64,000 nucleotides of DNA from Candidatus Cottocaccamicrobium excrementipullorum (GCA_018713255.1 DVFL01000017.1:1-64000), one strand, 5' to 3'; shown: positions 8,244-16,690, counted from the stretch's first letter. Notes: a model not told the origin generated them from the letters alone. Program-made: numbers and translations.

Positions 8244-9552
8244 TTATCTGATTCTGGAAGCAATGGAAGAGAATCTGGATAGTTTCGAGCTTAAAATGCT
8301 GGCAGGAAATTCTATTGAGGGCTTGTTAAAATTCAGAATGAAGCAGGAGGAACAAGCCAGATTCTATTACTATGAGATCACTTCAAAACAACCCTTAAGC
8401 CGGCTTTTGGAATTTAGGGAGGTTCATAGAGAAGAATTGGCCAGTTTAATTTCCGGGATTGCCTCTACATTAAGCTGGGTGGAAAATTATTTGCTTCAGG
8501 AATCTAATATCTTGCTTGAACCGGAATATATTTACATAGATCCGGAAAATTTTCGGGTTTGGCTGTGCTACGTGCCGGGATATCATGGGGATTTTCCTGC
8601 ATCCATGGCAAAGCTGCTCCATTTTCTGCTGAAGAAGGCGGATCATCAGGATAACGAAACTGTAGTTTTGGCATATCGGCTGTATCAGGAAAGTCAGAAA
8701 GATTATTTTGGAATTGAAGATTTGTTGAGCGCTGTTCGGGAAAGCCAGAAAAAGGAGGAGACAGAACAAGCAGAATTAACAGAAGAAATTCCCAATGCGG
8801 CCCAGGAAGAAGTCTTTTCCAGGGTAGAAGCCTTATCAGACGGAGAGGAGAGAGAAGAAAAAGAAAAAAGGGAGAATTCTGCTGTTCTTAAGCAGCAGGT
8901 GATTTGCTGGCTGGCTGTTCTGTTCATAAGCCCGGCAGTATTGTGGATGCTGCGGGGAATGGAAGGTCTGAGGCAATATGGTTTATGGGTGGCCGCTGCT
9001 GAGGTGGTGGCAGGAGCAGGGGGGATTTTTCTGTGGCCCAAGCTGCATCCTCTTTTTTTGAATCAAAGAAAAAATGCTGATCCTGAAAAGGAAAACTGGT
9101 ATATGACAATAGAAAAAGAAGAAACTGAAGAGAGGGATGCCAATGACAAAAGCAAGGAATCAGCCATGGAAGAGGGTGAAAAGGAACCGTACCGGGAAAA
9201 TTATCCAGAGGGCTTTGGCGCAGATACGGTGCTGCTGGCAGAGGCTGACGAGGGCGGAAAAGGTGTTCATCTTCTCAAAAGTCTTGATTTATCCGTGGAG
9301 GACATTCCTGTGCCATATTTTCCATTTATTATTGGAAAGCAAGAAGGGATTACAGACTATGTACTGTCGAGAGAAACCGTGAGCCGCCTGCATCTGCGCA
9401 TTGATGAAGAAAATAAAGAATATAAGGTGACGGATCTGAACTCTTCAAATGGGACAAAGGTAGGGGAAAGAATCCTTGAGGCTAACGAAACCTGTCCTCT
9501 GCACAGCGGCGATCGGCTGACGATAGCTGATTTATCCTTTATTTTTTATTGA
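8209..9552 (+). CDS. DUF6382 protein with two membrane segments and a C-terminal FHA domain
   Basis: This 447-residue protein combines an N-terminal soluble domain of about 175 residues matching DUF6382, a charged linker, two hydrophobic segments (about 230-245 and 260-278), a second acidic linker and a C-terminal FHA domain. FHA domains bind phosphothreonine peptides. The core residues are present (IIGK, SRLHLRI, NSSNGTKVG). The presence of a phospho-reader at the end of the Tad operon suggests Ser/Thr-kinase control of the pilus; kinases are encoded at 18631 and from 58895. GGAGGA at 8198-8203 fixes the start inside the preceding gene. Confidence 0.8.
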   Translation: MKASYKREMRHNYLILEAMEENLDSFELKMLAGNSIEGLLKFRMKQEEQARFYYYEITSKQPLSRLLEFREVHREELASLISGIASTLSWVENYLLQESNILLEPEYIYIDPENFRVWLCYVPGYHGDFPASMAKLLHFLLKKADHQDNETVVLAYRLYQESQKDYFGIEDLLSAVRESQKKEETEQAELTEEIPNAAQEEVFSRVEALSDGEEREEKEKRENSAVLKQQVICWLAVLFISPAVLWMLRGMEGLRQYGLWVAAAEVVAGAGGIFLWPKLHPLFLNQRKNADPEKENWYMTIEKEETEERDANDKSKESAMEEGEKEPYRENYPEGFGADTVLLAEADEGGKGVHLLKSLDLSVEDIPVPYFPFIIGKQEGITDYVLSRETVSRLHLRIDEENKEYKVTDLNSSNGTKVGERILEANETCPLHSGDRLTIADLSFIFY

Positions 9553-9620
9553 TTATCAAGTAAAAAAACATGAATTTTCCGTAAAAATCAGGACTTTTTT
9601 TGAAAAACGCTTTCTTCTGC

Positions 9621-9649
9621 TTAACAAATCCCCTTATTTATGCTAAAAT
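9621..9649 (+). promoter_or_regulatory. Sigma-A promoter for the rhomboid gene
   Basis: TTAACA (9621-9626), a 17-bp spacer and TAAAAT (9644-9649), with an upstream TG giving an extended -10. The -10 lies 30 bp before the chosen rhomboid start, which argues against the further-upstream in-frame ATG at 9640. Confidence 0.7.
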
Positions 9650-9678
9650 ATCCCCAACAATGCAAGGAGCATGATGAG

Positions 9679-10290
9679 ATGGAGCAGCGAAAAAACGAGG
9701 CATATGTGACTTGGGGGCTTATTGGAATCAACGTAGTATATTTCCTGTACCTGGATTGGGTAGGGTCGCCAGAGGATCCGGTTTTTATGCTGGAGCACGG
9801 AGCAATGTTTGTGCCTTATGTTCTTGCAGGAGAATATTTCCGTCTGCTGCTGTCAATATTCATGCATTTTGGGATCAGTCACCTGGTAAATAATATGCTG
9901 GTGCTTTTTGTGCTGGGAAATTATTTAGAAAGAGCCATGGGTCGGGTGAAATATCTGCTGTTTTATCTAGCTTGCGGAATTGGTGCAAATTTGGTATCTG
10001 TGGCTTACGATCTCTGTCTGACTTCCATGGGAAGAATGCCCGATGCTGCAGTTTCGGCAGGCGCTTCAGGTGCAATTTTCGGTGTTGCCGGCGGTCTGCT
10101 TTATGTAGTGATGGCAAATCGGGGAAGACTTGAAGATCTTCAGGTCAAGCAGGTGGGGCTGATGATCATTTTATCACTGTATTTGGGATTCAGGAGCGTA
10201 GAAACGGATAATCTGGCACATGTGGCCGGGGCCGTAATCGGTTTTATTCTGGCAGCACTTCTTTACCGGCGCCCACAAAAGAAGCAGTGA
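9679..10290 (+). CDS. Rhomboid-family intramembrane serine protease
   Basis: Rhomboids cut membrane proteins inside the bilayer. The catalytic serine is in GASGAIFG and the histidine in NLAHVAG. The conserved membrane-entry motif HFGISHLVNNM is also present. The protein is 203 residues with about six transmembrane helices, the compact bacterial form. I chose the ATG at 9679 because AAGGAG (9664-9669) precedes it by 9 bp, and the upstream ATG at 9640 overlaps the -10 box. It heads a probable operon with the HIT and sigma-factor genes (39 and 21 bp gaps). Substrate unknown. Confidence 0.92.
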   Translation: MEQRKNEAYVTWGLIGINVVYFLYLDWVGSPEDPVFMLEHGAMFVPYVLAGEYFRLLLSIFMHFGISHLVNNMLVLFVLGNYLERAMGRVKYLLFYLACGIGANLVSVAYDLCLTSMGRMPDAAVSAGASGAIFGVAGGLLYVVMANRGRLEDLQVKQVGLMIILSLYLGFRSVETDNLAHVAGAVIGFILAALLYRRPQKKQ

Positions 10291-10328
10291 TAAACAGCGG
10301 TCAGGAAGAAAAATGAGGAGGAGAGGAA

Positions 10329-10745
10329 ATGAAGGATCAAAGCTGTATTTTCTGCAAAATTGCCAATGGAGAGATCCCATCGGCAAAAGTTTATGAGGAT
10401 GAGCAGTTCAGCGTGATTTTAGACATGGGTCCCGCATCGAAGGGACATGCGCTGATTTTGCCCAAGGAGCATTTTAAAGACGTATGTGATCTTGATGACG
10501 CCTATGCTGCAAAGGTTCTTAAGTTAGGTGCGAAAATCGGCTCTGCGATGAAGAAAGGATTGGGAGCCACCGGTTTTAATTTAGTGCAGAATAATGGCCA
10601 GTCAGCTGGACAGACCGTATTCCATTTTCATATGCATGTGATTCCGCGGTATGACGATCAGGCGCCAATCGTGACCTGGACTCCCGGCAGTGCTGAACCA
10701 GAAGAGCTGCAGGAAACAGCCAAACAAATCAGAGAGTGCTTATAA
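10329..10745 (+). CDS. HIT-family nucleotide hydrolase (HinT-like)
   Basis: HIT proteins hydrolyse nucleoside phosphoramidates and related phosphate esters. This 138-residue protein has the CIFCKIANGEIPS start typical of HinT (the two cysteines often bind zinc) and the catalytic histidine triad HFHMHVIPR near residue 100. A strong GAGGAGGAGAGG ribosome binding site lies just upstream. It sits between the rhomboid and sigma-factor genes. Nothing in the sequence departs from the family. Confidence 0.92.
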   Translation: MKDQSCIFCKIANGEIPSAKVYEDEQFSVILDMGPASKGHALILPKEHFKDVCDLDDAYAAKVLKLGAKIGSAMKKGLGATGFNLVQNNGQSAGQTVFHFHMHVIPRYDDQAPIVTWTPGSAEPEELQETAKQIRECL

Positions 10746-10766
10746 TCGTAGTGGTAGGAGATAATT

Positions 10767-11297
10767 ATGCAACAAGATATTAATGAGTTGTTGCAGGCCA
10801 TTTATGATGATTATCAGAAGCCCCTGCGTATATTAGCCATTAATTTTGGTGTACCGGAAAAAGATGTGGATGATATTGTACAGGAAACGATTATTGCTTA
10901 TTATGAACATTATCCATTAGACTGGGAAAGCCGCTATAAAAAGGCGATGCTGGCAACGATCGTGCGAAATAAAAGTATTGATTATTTTAGAAAGTATCAG
11001 AAAGAACGGGTAATTTGGGATTCAGAAAACTTTGTAGAAAGTCCGGAGATGGCCAACCGGTATGGAAATGATTTGATTGATCAGGTGATTTGTGATGAGC
11101 TGTATCGGGATGTGAAGGCAGCCATTACTCAGTTGAGCAAGGACCTTCAGGCAGCAGCTAAGCTGCATTTGATTGAGGGATTTCCAGAAAAAGAAGTAGC
11201 GCAGATCCTGGGAATAACGTCAGTTGCCTGTCGAGCCAGAATTTCGCGGGCGAGGAAGCAGCTGAAACAGGCTCTGGGACCTAAATATGGATTTTAA
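10767..11297 (+). CDS. ECF-like sigma-70 family RNA polymerase sigma factor
   Basis: This 176-residue protein has only sigma regions 2 and 4. Region 2 is seen in DVDDIVQETIIAYYEH and in ATIVRNKSIDYFRKYQ. Region 4 is a helix-turn-helix near the C-terminus (KEVAQILGITSVACRARISRA). It would direct RNA polymerase to a small regulon. No anti-sigma gene follows directly, since murG is convergent. The next plus-strand gene (12750) encodes a single-pass membrane protein with anti-sigma-like topology, which may be its partner. TAGGAGAT precedes the ATG. Confidence 0.85.
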   Translation: MQQDINELLQAIYDDYQKPLRILAINFGVPEKDVDDIVQETIIAYYEHYPLDWESRYKKAMLATIVRNKSIDYFRKYQKERVIWDSENFVESPEMANRYGNDLIDQVICDELYRDVKAAITQLSKDLQAAAKLHLIEGFPEKEVAQILGITSVACRARISRARKQLKQALGPKYGF

Positions 11298-11326
11298 GCA
11301 GAATTTAGCTCCCAGAGCAGGTGAAA

Positions 11327-12397
11327 TTAACTGCCGTTAGACAGATCGTCAATAAGCTGGACGATAGTTTCTGCAGCATTAGTCTGTGCTGTTTGTTCCA
11401 TGGTGTTGATGTAGGTTTGACGGTTGCGGTAAACCTCTTGGATCGCCTGAAGGAGAGAGTCGTCCGTTAAGTTCTCTTCTTCTAATACAGCGCTGAATCC
11501 CTGCTTTTCAAAGGATTTGGCGTTTAGAATCTGGTCCCCCCGGCTGGCAGCAGCAGAAAGAGGAATTAAGAGGTTCGGTTTTCGAAGCGCCAGAAGTTCA
11601 CAGATGGAATTGGCGCCTGCTCTTGAGATGACCATGTCTGCAGCTGCAAATAAATGCTTCAGAGGTTTATCGACATACTCATATTGTACATATCCTGGAG
11701 TTCCGATGAGCGAATCTTCCAGATGCTCCTTCCCGCAGATATGTATTACCTGGAATTGTTCCAGAATACGGGGAAGAATGTTTCTGACAGCTGTATTGAC
11801 TTTTACGGAACCAAGGCTGCCGCCGATTACCAGAATAATAGGACGGTCTGGGCTTAAATGCGTAAATTGAAGTCCCGAAAGCCGGTCTCCTTTCAGCAGA
11901 TCTTCCCGGATGGGAGAACCGGTGAGAACCGCCTTGTCTGCAGGAAGATAAGCCAAGGTTTCTGGGAAATTGCAGCAAACTTTTCTGGCGGAAGGAATGC
12001 AGATCTTATTGGCCAGGCCTGGTGTAATGTCGGACTCGTGGATGATGGTGGGAATCTTATAATGTTTTGCCGCCAGTACCACAGGGACAGCCACAAATCC
12101 GCCTTTCGAAAAGACGACATCTGGTTTAAATTTTCTGATTATTCTCAATGCTTCAGTATAGCCTTTAATTACCCGAAATGGATCAGAGAAGTTCTTAAGA
12201 TCAAAATAGCGGCGCAGCTTTCCAGAAGATATTCCATCATAGGGGATGCCTGCATTTTCAATTAGCTTTTTTTCAATTCCATTATAGGAACCAATATATC
12301 GGATATCGTATCCGTGCTCTTTTAATAAAGGGAGCAGAGCAAGATTTGGTGTTACATGACCGGCAGTACCGCCGCCGGTTAAGACTATTTTTTTCAT
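11327..12397 (-). CDS. murG: MurG, lipid I N-acetylglucosaminyltransferase
   Basis: MurG adds GlcNAc from UDP-GlcNAc to lipid I on the inner membrane face, giving lipid II for peptidoglycan synthesis. The 356-residue protein shows the N-terminal glycine loop GGGTAGHVTPNLAL, the second glycine loop GGSLGSVKVN, and the UDP-sugar-binding region SRAGANSICELLALRKPNLLIP with the RGDQ motif after it. It is alone on the minus strand and convergent with the sigma-factor operon, outside a division and cell wall cluster, which is common for Lachnospiraceae copies. A second MurG elsewhere in the genome cannot be excluded. Confidence 0.92.
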   Translation of the reverse strand: MKKIVLTGGGTAGHVTPNLALLPLLKEHGYDIRYIGSYNGIEKKLIENAGIPYDGISSGKLRRYFDLKNFSDPFRVIKGYTEALRIIRKFKPDVVFSKGGFVAVPVVLAAKHYKIPTIIHESDITPGLANKICIPSARKVCCNFPETLAYLPADKAVLTGSPIREDLLKGDRLSGLQFTHLSPDRPIILVIGGSLGSVKVNTAVRNILPRILEQFQVIHICGKEHLEDSLIGTPGYVQYEYVDKPLKHLFAAADMVISRAGANSICELLALRKPNLLIPLSAAASRGDQILNAKSFEKQGFSAVLEEENLTDDSLLQAIQEVYRNRQTYINTMEQTAQTNAAETIVQLIDDLSNGS

Positions 12398-12453
12398 AAT
12401 TCCTTAACCTCCAAGAGCCTTATAGCATGCTGTCAGGGGCAAAACATCCTTGG

Positions 12454-12702
12454 CCCTTAACACTATAGTATGAAGTTGGGGTCAAAAGGTCTTTTGACCC
12501 CTATGATACCGGCTTTGTTCCGTGCTTCGCACTCCCACAAGCCTCAAAAACATTCATAATCCGCTCATTTTTCTGCGAAAAATGGCTGCTTATTCATGTT
12601 TTTGGCGGGGCTCAAGATCGAAAATCCTCTTGCAAGCAAGCTTGCATGGGATTTCCGACCTTTTGACCCTGGTATCATAGTATTATAGTAATGCTTAAAG
12701 GG
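12454..12702. repeat. MITE-like palindromic repeat element (~250 bp)
   Basis: The stretch between murG and the next gene has no credible gene. Its ends form an imperfect inverted repeat (CCCTTAACACTATAGTA ... on the left; the complement of ...ATAGTAATGCTTAAAGGG on the right). Inside the left end is a near-perfect palindrome GGGGTCAAAAG-gt-CTTTTGACCCC (12478-12501). Its half GACCTTTTGACCC recurs at the right end, with GGTATCATAG beside it. Internal hairpins include CATTTTT/AAAAATG and an imperfect pair around AAAAACATTCATAA. This nested symmetry with no coding is typical of MITE or REP-like elements. Mobility is inferred. Confidence 0.6.
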
Positions 12703-12749
12703 AAAATGTCAACCCTGAAACAAGAGGGAACTTTAGGGGGAATTGTAAG

Positions 12750-13736
12750 ATGAGGTGTAATGTGGATAAGCAGAAAAAGAAGCGTCCGTTTCAGCGCCAT
12801 TATAATGCCATAGAGCAATTGATTCGTGAAGCCTACGGTCTCAGTCCAGAGCAAATGGAAATGCGAATGGAATGGGCGGAAAAAGAAGCTGCTTCTGAAA
12901 TGCCTTTAGGCGGACGGAAAATTCCGCAGGCACCAGAACATGAGTTTCGGACAATTCTTTCTAAAATGAAGGAGAGAGGAATTACTCCCAGGGTAATGGC
13001 GGATTTCAGTCAGGAACAGCAGAAGCTTTTCCATGAAGACCAAGGCTTTTTCGCCATTCAGGGTCCCTGGCTGTCAGCACGCGGCATAAAACCAGAAAGC
13101 TTTGCTGAACGTGGAATAACCGAAAAAAAAGAAAAGAAAGGTTCAAAGAGAAAGCTTCTGTTTTTGCCCTTGGAGGCCGCTGGAGCGGTTGCGGTCTGCT
13201 TTGCCGTGGGCTACGCCGTATTTGCCCTGCGCCCGGGGATTGATGTAATGGGGAAGCGGAGTTATGAGTATATAAGCGAGGTGAGGGAAGGGGATAAGAC
13301 GGATATTGTCTGGAATAATCAGGAGGATGTTATTTCGGATGAAGGTAGTTTGGAAGAGGCATATTCAAGAATTCGAGATGAATTAGGTTTAAGAGTATTA
13401 AAAGTTAATTATTTACCTGCAAATGTAAAATTATCAAGAGTTAGTATTGCTTCTGGTCAAGCAAGACTAACATTTGCATATGCGGATAATTATATGTACG
13501 TTATGGAAGTATTGTATTCTACGGATAATTCTGGGAATAGATTTTTGGATAGTAAGGCTTACTTAGATATATTCAATGAATGGTTAGAGCTAGATATTCC
13601 AATACAAAAGACAAAACGCATAGACGGACAATACGAATATAGTGCATATATTGAGTATGAGAATGCTTACTATTTTATTCAGGCGGTGTTGGATGAAGAA
13701 GAATTTGTAAATGTAATCGAAAATATTAGCTTTTAA
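12750..13736 (+). CDS. Single-pass membrane protein with an AT-rich extracytoplasmic half
   Basis: This 328-residue protein is unrecognised. Residues 1-130 are soluble and basic. One transmembrane helix lies at about 138-160 (EAAGAVAVCFAVGYAVFAL). The C-terminal ~165 residues should be outside the cell and resemble the general pattern of DUF4367-like domains, without a firm match. The topology is like a membrane anti-sigma factor, and the nearest upstream plus-strand gene is a sigma factor. Base composition changes sharply inside the gene. The line at 13141 is about 55% GC and the line at 13381 about 22%, with the break near 13320-13345. That suggests the outer domain was acquired or swapped separately. 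Confidence 0.6.
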   Translation: MRCNVDKQKKKRPFQRHYNAIEQLIREAYGLSPEQMEMRMEWAEKEAASEMPLGGRKIPQAPEHEFRTILSKMKERGITPRVMADFSQEQQKLFHEDQGFFAIQGPWLSARGIKPESFAERGITEKKEKKGSKRKLLFLPLEAAGAVAVCFAVGYAVFALRPGIDVMGKRSYEYISEVREGDKTDIVWNNQEDVISDEGSLEEAYSRIRDELGLRVLKVNYLPANVKLSRVSIASGQARLTFAYADNYMYVMEVLYSTDNSGNRFLDSKAYLDIFNEWLELDIPIQKTKRIDGQYEYSAYIEYENAYYFIQAVLDEEEFVNVIENISF

Positions 13737-13758
13737 TGCAAATTATAGGAGATAATGA

Positions 13759-14274
13759 ATGAAAAAAAACATTAAATTTGTAATCAGTTTAATTTTTTTT
13801 GGCTTGCTTTTTATGTTTAATTCTTTTGCGGAAGAAAGGATCGGAATAGATTATAAAAGCCAATTATTGCCTTCAGGAGTTCATTTTTCTATACAGCAAA
13901 AAATTGATCCGAGAGGAAGATATATTGCAAGTTCAGGATTAAGTATTACGAATAAAGGGTATGGTGTTCTTGAGGTTTATGCGGATACTTTAGCATATGA
14001 AGCTGTAAAAAAAATAAAAATGACGATATACTTAGATCAATGGAATGAAGATGAAAATGATTGGGTTCAAATTGATAGTAAGTCGATGACATATGAATAT
14101 GATGGAGGCGATGAAGATTTGCATGAAGTATCAGAATCTTTTTTGGTAGAAAACTTAGAAACTGAAAAATATTACAGATTAAGAGGTTTGCACGCTGTAT
14201 GGTCTTTTGATGGATTTATGGAAAGTCATGCCACTATGACTGATGGTGTTCTTCTCACCTCCGGTCCTACATAA
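13759..14274 (+). CDS. Secreted protein of unknown function
   Basis: This 171-residue protein has a clear signal peptide (KKNIKFVISLIFFGLLFMFNSFA, cleavage near residue 24) and no later membrane segment. The mature part is rich in beta-prone and acidic residues (YEYDGGDEDLHE). I do not recognise the family with confidence. It starts 22 bp after the preceding gene behind AGGAGATAATG and shares that gene's low GC content, so the two were probably acquired and expressed together. A strong terminator follows. Confidence 0.6.
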   Translation: MKKNIKFVISLIFFGLLFMFNSFAEERIGIDYKSQLLPSGVHFSIQQKIDPRGRYIASSGLSITNKGYGVLEVYADTLAYEAVKKIKMTIYLDQWNEDENDWVQIDSKSMTYEYDGGDEDLHEVSESFLVENLETEKYYRLRGLHAVWSFDGFMESHATMTDGVLLTSGPT

Positions 14275-14291
14275 TTAACTAACGCCCCAAA

Positions 14292-14340
14292 AGAGCCGCC
14301 CGCTCTCAATTATTTTAATGAGAGCGGCGGCTCTTTTTTT
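14292..14340 (+). terminator. Rho-independent terminator
   Basis: A GC-rich hairpin (agagccgcc-cgctctca at 14292-14308 against tgagagcg-gcggctct at 14319-14334) is followed directly by a run of Ts to 14340. It ends the AT-rich two-gene unit. Confidence 0.9.
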
Positions 14341-14380
14341 GCTTTCTCTCCCGCAATTCCATTCATATTCTTTCTTAAGT

Positions 14381-14396
14381 TAACATATATATGTTA
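14381..14396. promoter_or_regulatory. 16-bp perfect palindrome upstream of the MerR/RacA-like gene
   Basis: TAACATATATATGTTA is its own reverse complement and lies 36 bp before the start at 14433. MerR-type proteins bind dyads, so it is a candidate autoregulatory or anchoring site. No flanking promoter is clear enough to annotate. Confidence 0.4.
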
Positions 14397-14432
14397 CTAA
14401 GGTCACGAAATACAAGGACAAGGAGAGAGAGA

Positions 14433-15896
14433 ATGGGCGAGATACGTTATTTAATATCCGATGCCTCGAAAAAGGTTGATGTTGAAACTCATGTCCTGCG
14501 GTATTGGGAGGAGGAACTGGGAATTTCGATTCCGCGGAATGAGATGGGTCATAGATACTATACGGAGTTTCACATTCGGCTGTTTTGTCAGGTTAAAAAA
14601 CTGAAGGACAAAGGTTACCAGCTTAAGGCAATCAAAAATGCCCTGCAGCAGGTAATGGCCCATAATCAGGGGTTAATGGAAACTGGGTCTGTGTTGGAGG
14701 AGGATATGTCACAGACGCTGCAGGGAAGCGGAATCGGGCAGGGAGATTTAGACTGCCGGAATGCAGAAAATAAATTGAGCGGCAATCAATTACCGGCGGA
14801 GTCAGCAGGAGAGATTTTGGCGGATGAGAATATAAAAAAGATGAGTGATCAGAGTCGAGAGATGCAAGGGGAAAAGGAACTGGCTATTGCAGAAAATTGT
14901 GAAAAACAGGAAATGAAAAAAAACGCTTTAAGTGCAGAAATGCCTTCAGGAACAATTAACCTGGCAGATTATAATCGGCTGGAACCTGCCCCGGTACAGG
15001 TAATTCGGACAGTTCTTTGGAGTGAACGAGGAGAGAAAGAGGATAAAGAAAATTCGGAGGAACAGGTACAGTCCGCCAGTATGCCGGGGCAAGAGTTATT
15101 TGCGCGGAAAGCGGATTTTCAGGCTATCAGCGTTCAGGCAGAAGACGAAGAAGCGGAAGGTAAGATCGGAGAAGAACAGCAGGCGGCACAGGAAGAAGAG
15201 AACAGAGAGGATTGGGCAAGTTCAAAGGAGAATGAAAATATTTCCGTTTTGGAGAAGGAAACGATATTGGAAATAAATAAAGAGGATGGGCAGAGCGGTA
15301 TGAAGAGTCGGGTGAGGAGCAAGAAAAAGCCATCGGCCTGGGAGCGAAGAAACGGTATGCTTGCATCAGAAACGATCAAGTCGGCCGGGGGGATGGAAGT
15401 GATCGGAAAAATCTCGGATTTAGGGCCTGAAAAAGAGGGGGCTGGAGCATGTAAGGAAGAAGATAGGGAAACGGCAAATGGCCAGGAATCTGAAGAGGAG
15501 AAAGCAGGGATTGAACCTTTGGTGATCCATGGGGAGGAATCGGAGATAAATCCAGGAACGGAGGTAGCCGGCAGGGAAGTTTGCCTGGAATTAGAAAGCC
15601 GTGAAGAGAAAATGCGCCAGTTTCAGGAAATCATGAATCACATCATAGGACAAGCGCTGGAAGAAAATAGTGAAAAGCTGAGCCGGGAAATCAGCGGTCT
15701 GGTAAATCAGAAGTTATCAGAGGAACTGGAAGAACTGATGCGAATTCGAGACCAGCGGGAGGAGGAAAGATATCGTCAGTTAGACGAGATTATTCGGACT
15801 TATCAGAGAGACAGCCAGGGGAAGGCAGAAGCAGCGGCGGCCAGGATCCCGTTTTTTAAACGAAAGCGATTTGGACGAAATGGTAAGCCGTTATAG
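14433..15896 (+). CDS. MerR-type DNA-binding protein with long acidic linker and C-terminal coiled coil (RacA-like architecture)
   Basis: Residues 1-75 form a MerR-like winged helix (VDVETHVLRYWEEELG, MGHRYYTEFHIRLF). About 320 residues of low-complexity, glutamate- and lysine-rich sequence follow. A coiled coil lies at about 390-470 (EEKMRQFQEIMNHIIGQALE ... EELMRIRDQREEERYRQLDE), and the protein ends in a short basic tail. MerR domain plus coiled coil is the plan of RacA, which links chromosome origins to the cell pole during sporulation. That parallel is architectural only, and a transcription regulator is equally possible. I chose 14433 because AAGGAGAG (14419) precedes it; the in-frame ATG at 14391 overlaps the palindrome. 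Confidence 0.7.
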   Translation: MGEIRYLISDASKKVDVETHVLRYWEEELGISIPRNEMGHRYYTEFHIRLFCQVKKLKDKGYQLKAIKNALQQVMAHNQGLMETGSVLEEDMSQTLQGSGIGQGDLDCRNAENKLSGNQLPAESAGEILADENIKKMSDQSREMQGEKELAIAENCEKQEMKKNALSAEMPSGTINLADYNRLEPAPVQVIRTVLWSERGEKEDKENSEEQVQSASMPGQELFARKADFQAISVQAEDEEAEGKIGEEQQAAQEEENREDWASSKENENISVLEKETILEINKEDGQSGMKSRVRSKKKPSAWERRNGMLASETIKSAGGMEVIGKISDLGPEKEGAGACKEEDRETANGQESEEEKAGIEPLVIHGEESEINPGTEVAGREVCLELESREEKMRQFQEIMNHIIGQALEENSEKLSREISGLVNQKLSEELEELMRIRDQREEERYRQLDEIIRTYQRDSQGKAEAAAARIPFFKRKRFGRNGKPL

Positions 15897-15943
15897 CAGC
15901 GGACGGCAGGAAAAGCCAGGACTGGATCAGTTCTGGCTTTTTC

Positions 15944-16690
15944 TTACTGGAAGCTGCTGTATTTTTGGCAGGCGTTTACGAATTCGTGAAACAAATTGGC
16001 GGAAGTTTTGTCTGTCTCCCAGAGATATTCAGGATGCCATTGTACGCCCATAAGGAAAGGATACCCAGGCATTTCAATTTCTTCAATAATTCCATCAGGA
16101 GCTGCGCCGCCTGCAATCAGGCTGGGGGCCACTTTGCGGATGGCCTGATGATGACAGCTGTTGACAGAAATTGAAGAAGCGTTGGAAGCGATGCAGGATA
16201 ATCGTGTTCCTGGAGTGATTGCTACATGATGAACCGGCATTTGGTAGGGAGCGGGCTGGGAATGGGCGATGGGAAAGGGAGCGATGGAAGAATATTGGCT
16301 TTGAATATCTTGATAAATATCGCCGCCTAAGCCGATATTGATGATTTGAGCGCCCCGGCAGATTCCCAGGATTGGCTTTTTTTGCTTCATTGCCCCAGAA
16401 AGCAGCGCCAGCTCCATTTGATCCCGGGGAGTGGATATTACTCCGCATTTTTCGTGAATTTCTTCACCCCACAGGAAAGGATGAGGATCAGGGCCGCCGG
16501 TAAACAGAAAACCGCTGCAGAGAGAAGTCAGCTGTTCCAGATCCTCTTTAGAAGTGAACAGAGGAAGAATAACAGGGAGGGCGCCGGCGGCAAGGAGCGC
16601 TCGGATATAAGTAGGACGAAGCGAAAGATCGTCGGTGCCAGTATTGTGAGAAGGAGTCAGGCCAATAATTGGCTTTGATACGTCGGTCAT
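15944..16690 (-). CDS. Class I glutamine amidotransferase-like hydrolase (peptidase C26, PuuD-like)
   Basis: Members hydrolyse gamma-glutamyl bonds, for example gamma-glutamyl-GABA. The 248-residue protein has the nucleophile elbow GICRGAQIINIGLGG with its cysteine, and the catalytic His-Glu pair in GVQWHPEYLWE. The N-terminal PIIGLTPS and LFTGGPDPHP are also typical of the C26 family. The start at 16690 has GAGGTATCG upstream on the minus strand; a longer in-frame extension lacks family similarity. It is convergent with the MerR-like gene, and no polyamine genes are nearby, so the substrate is uncertain. Confidence 0.85.
   Translation of the reverse strand: MTDVSKPIIGLTPSHNTGTDDLSLRPTYIRALLAAGALPVILPLFTSKEDLEQLTSLCSGFLFTGGPDPHPFLWGEEIHEKCGVISTPRDQMELALLSGAMKQKKPILGICRGAQIINIGLGGDIYQDIQSQYSSIAPFPIAHSQPAPYQMPVHHVAITPGTRLSCIASNASSISVNSCHHQAIRKVAPSLIAGGAAPDGIIEEIEMPGYPFLMGVQWHPEYLWETDKTSANLFHEFVNACQKYSSFQ

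Noticed and set aside
12454-12702. CRISPR array
   Set aside because: Repeats are inverted and nested, not regularly spaced direct repeats with unique spacers, and no cas gene is nearby.
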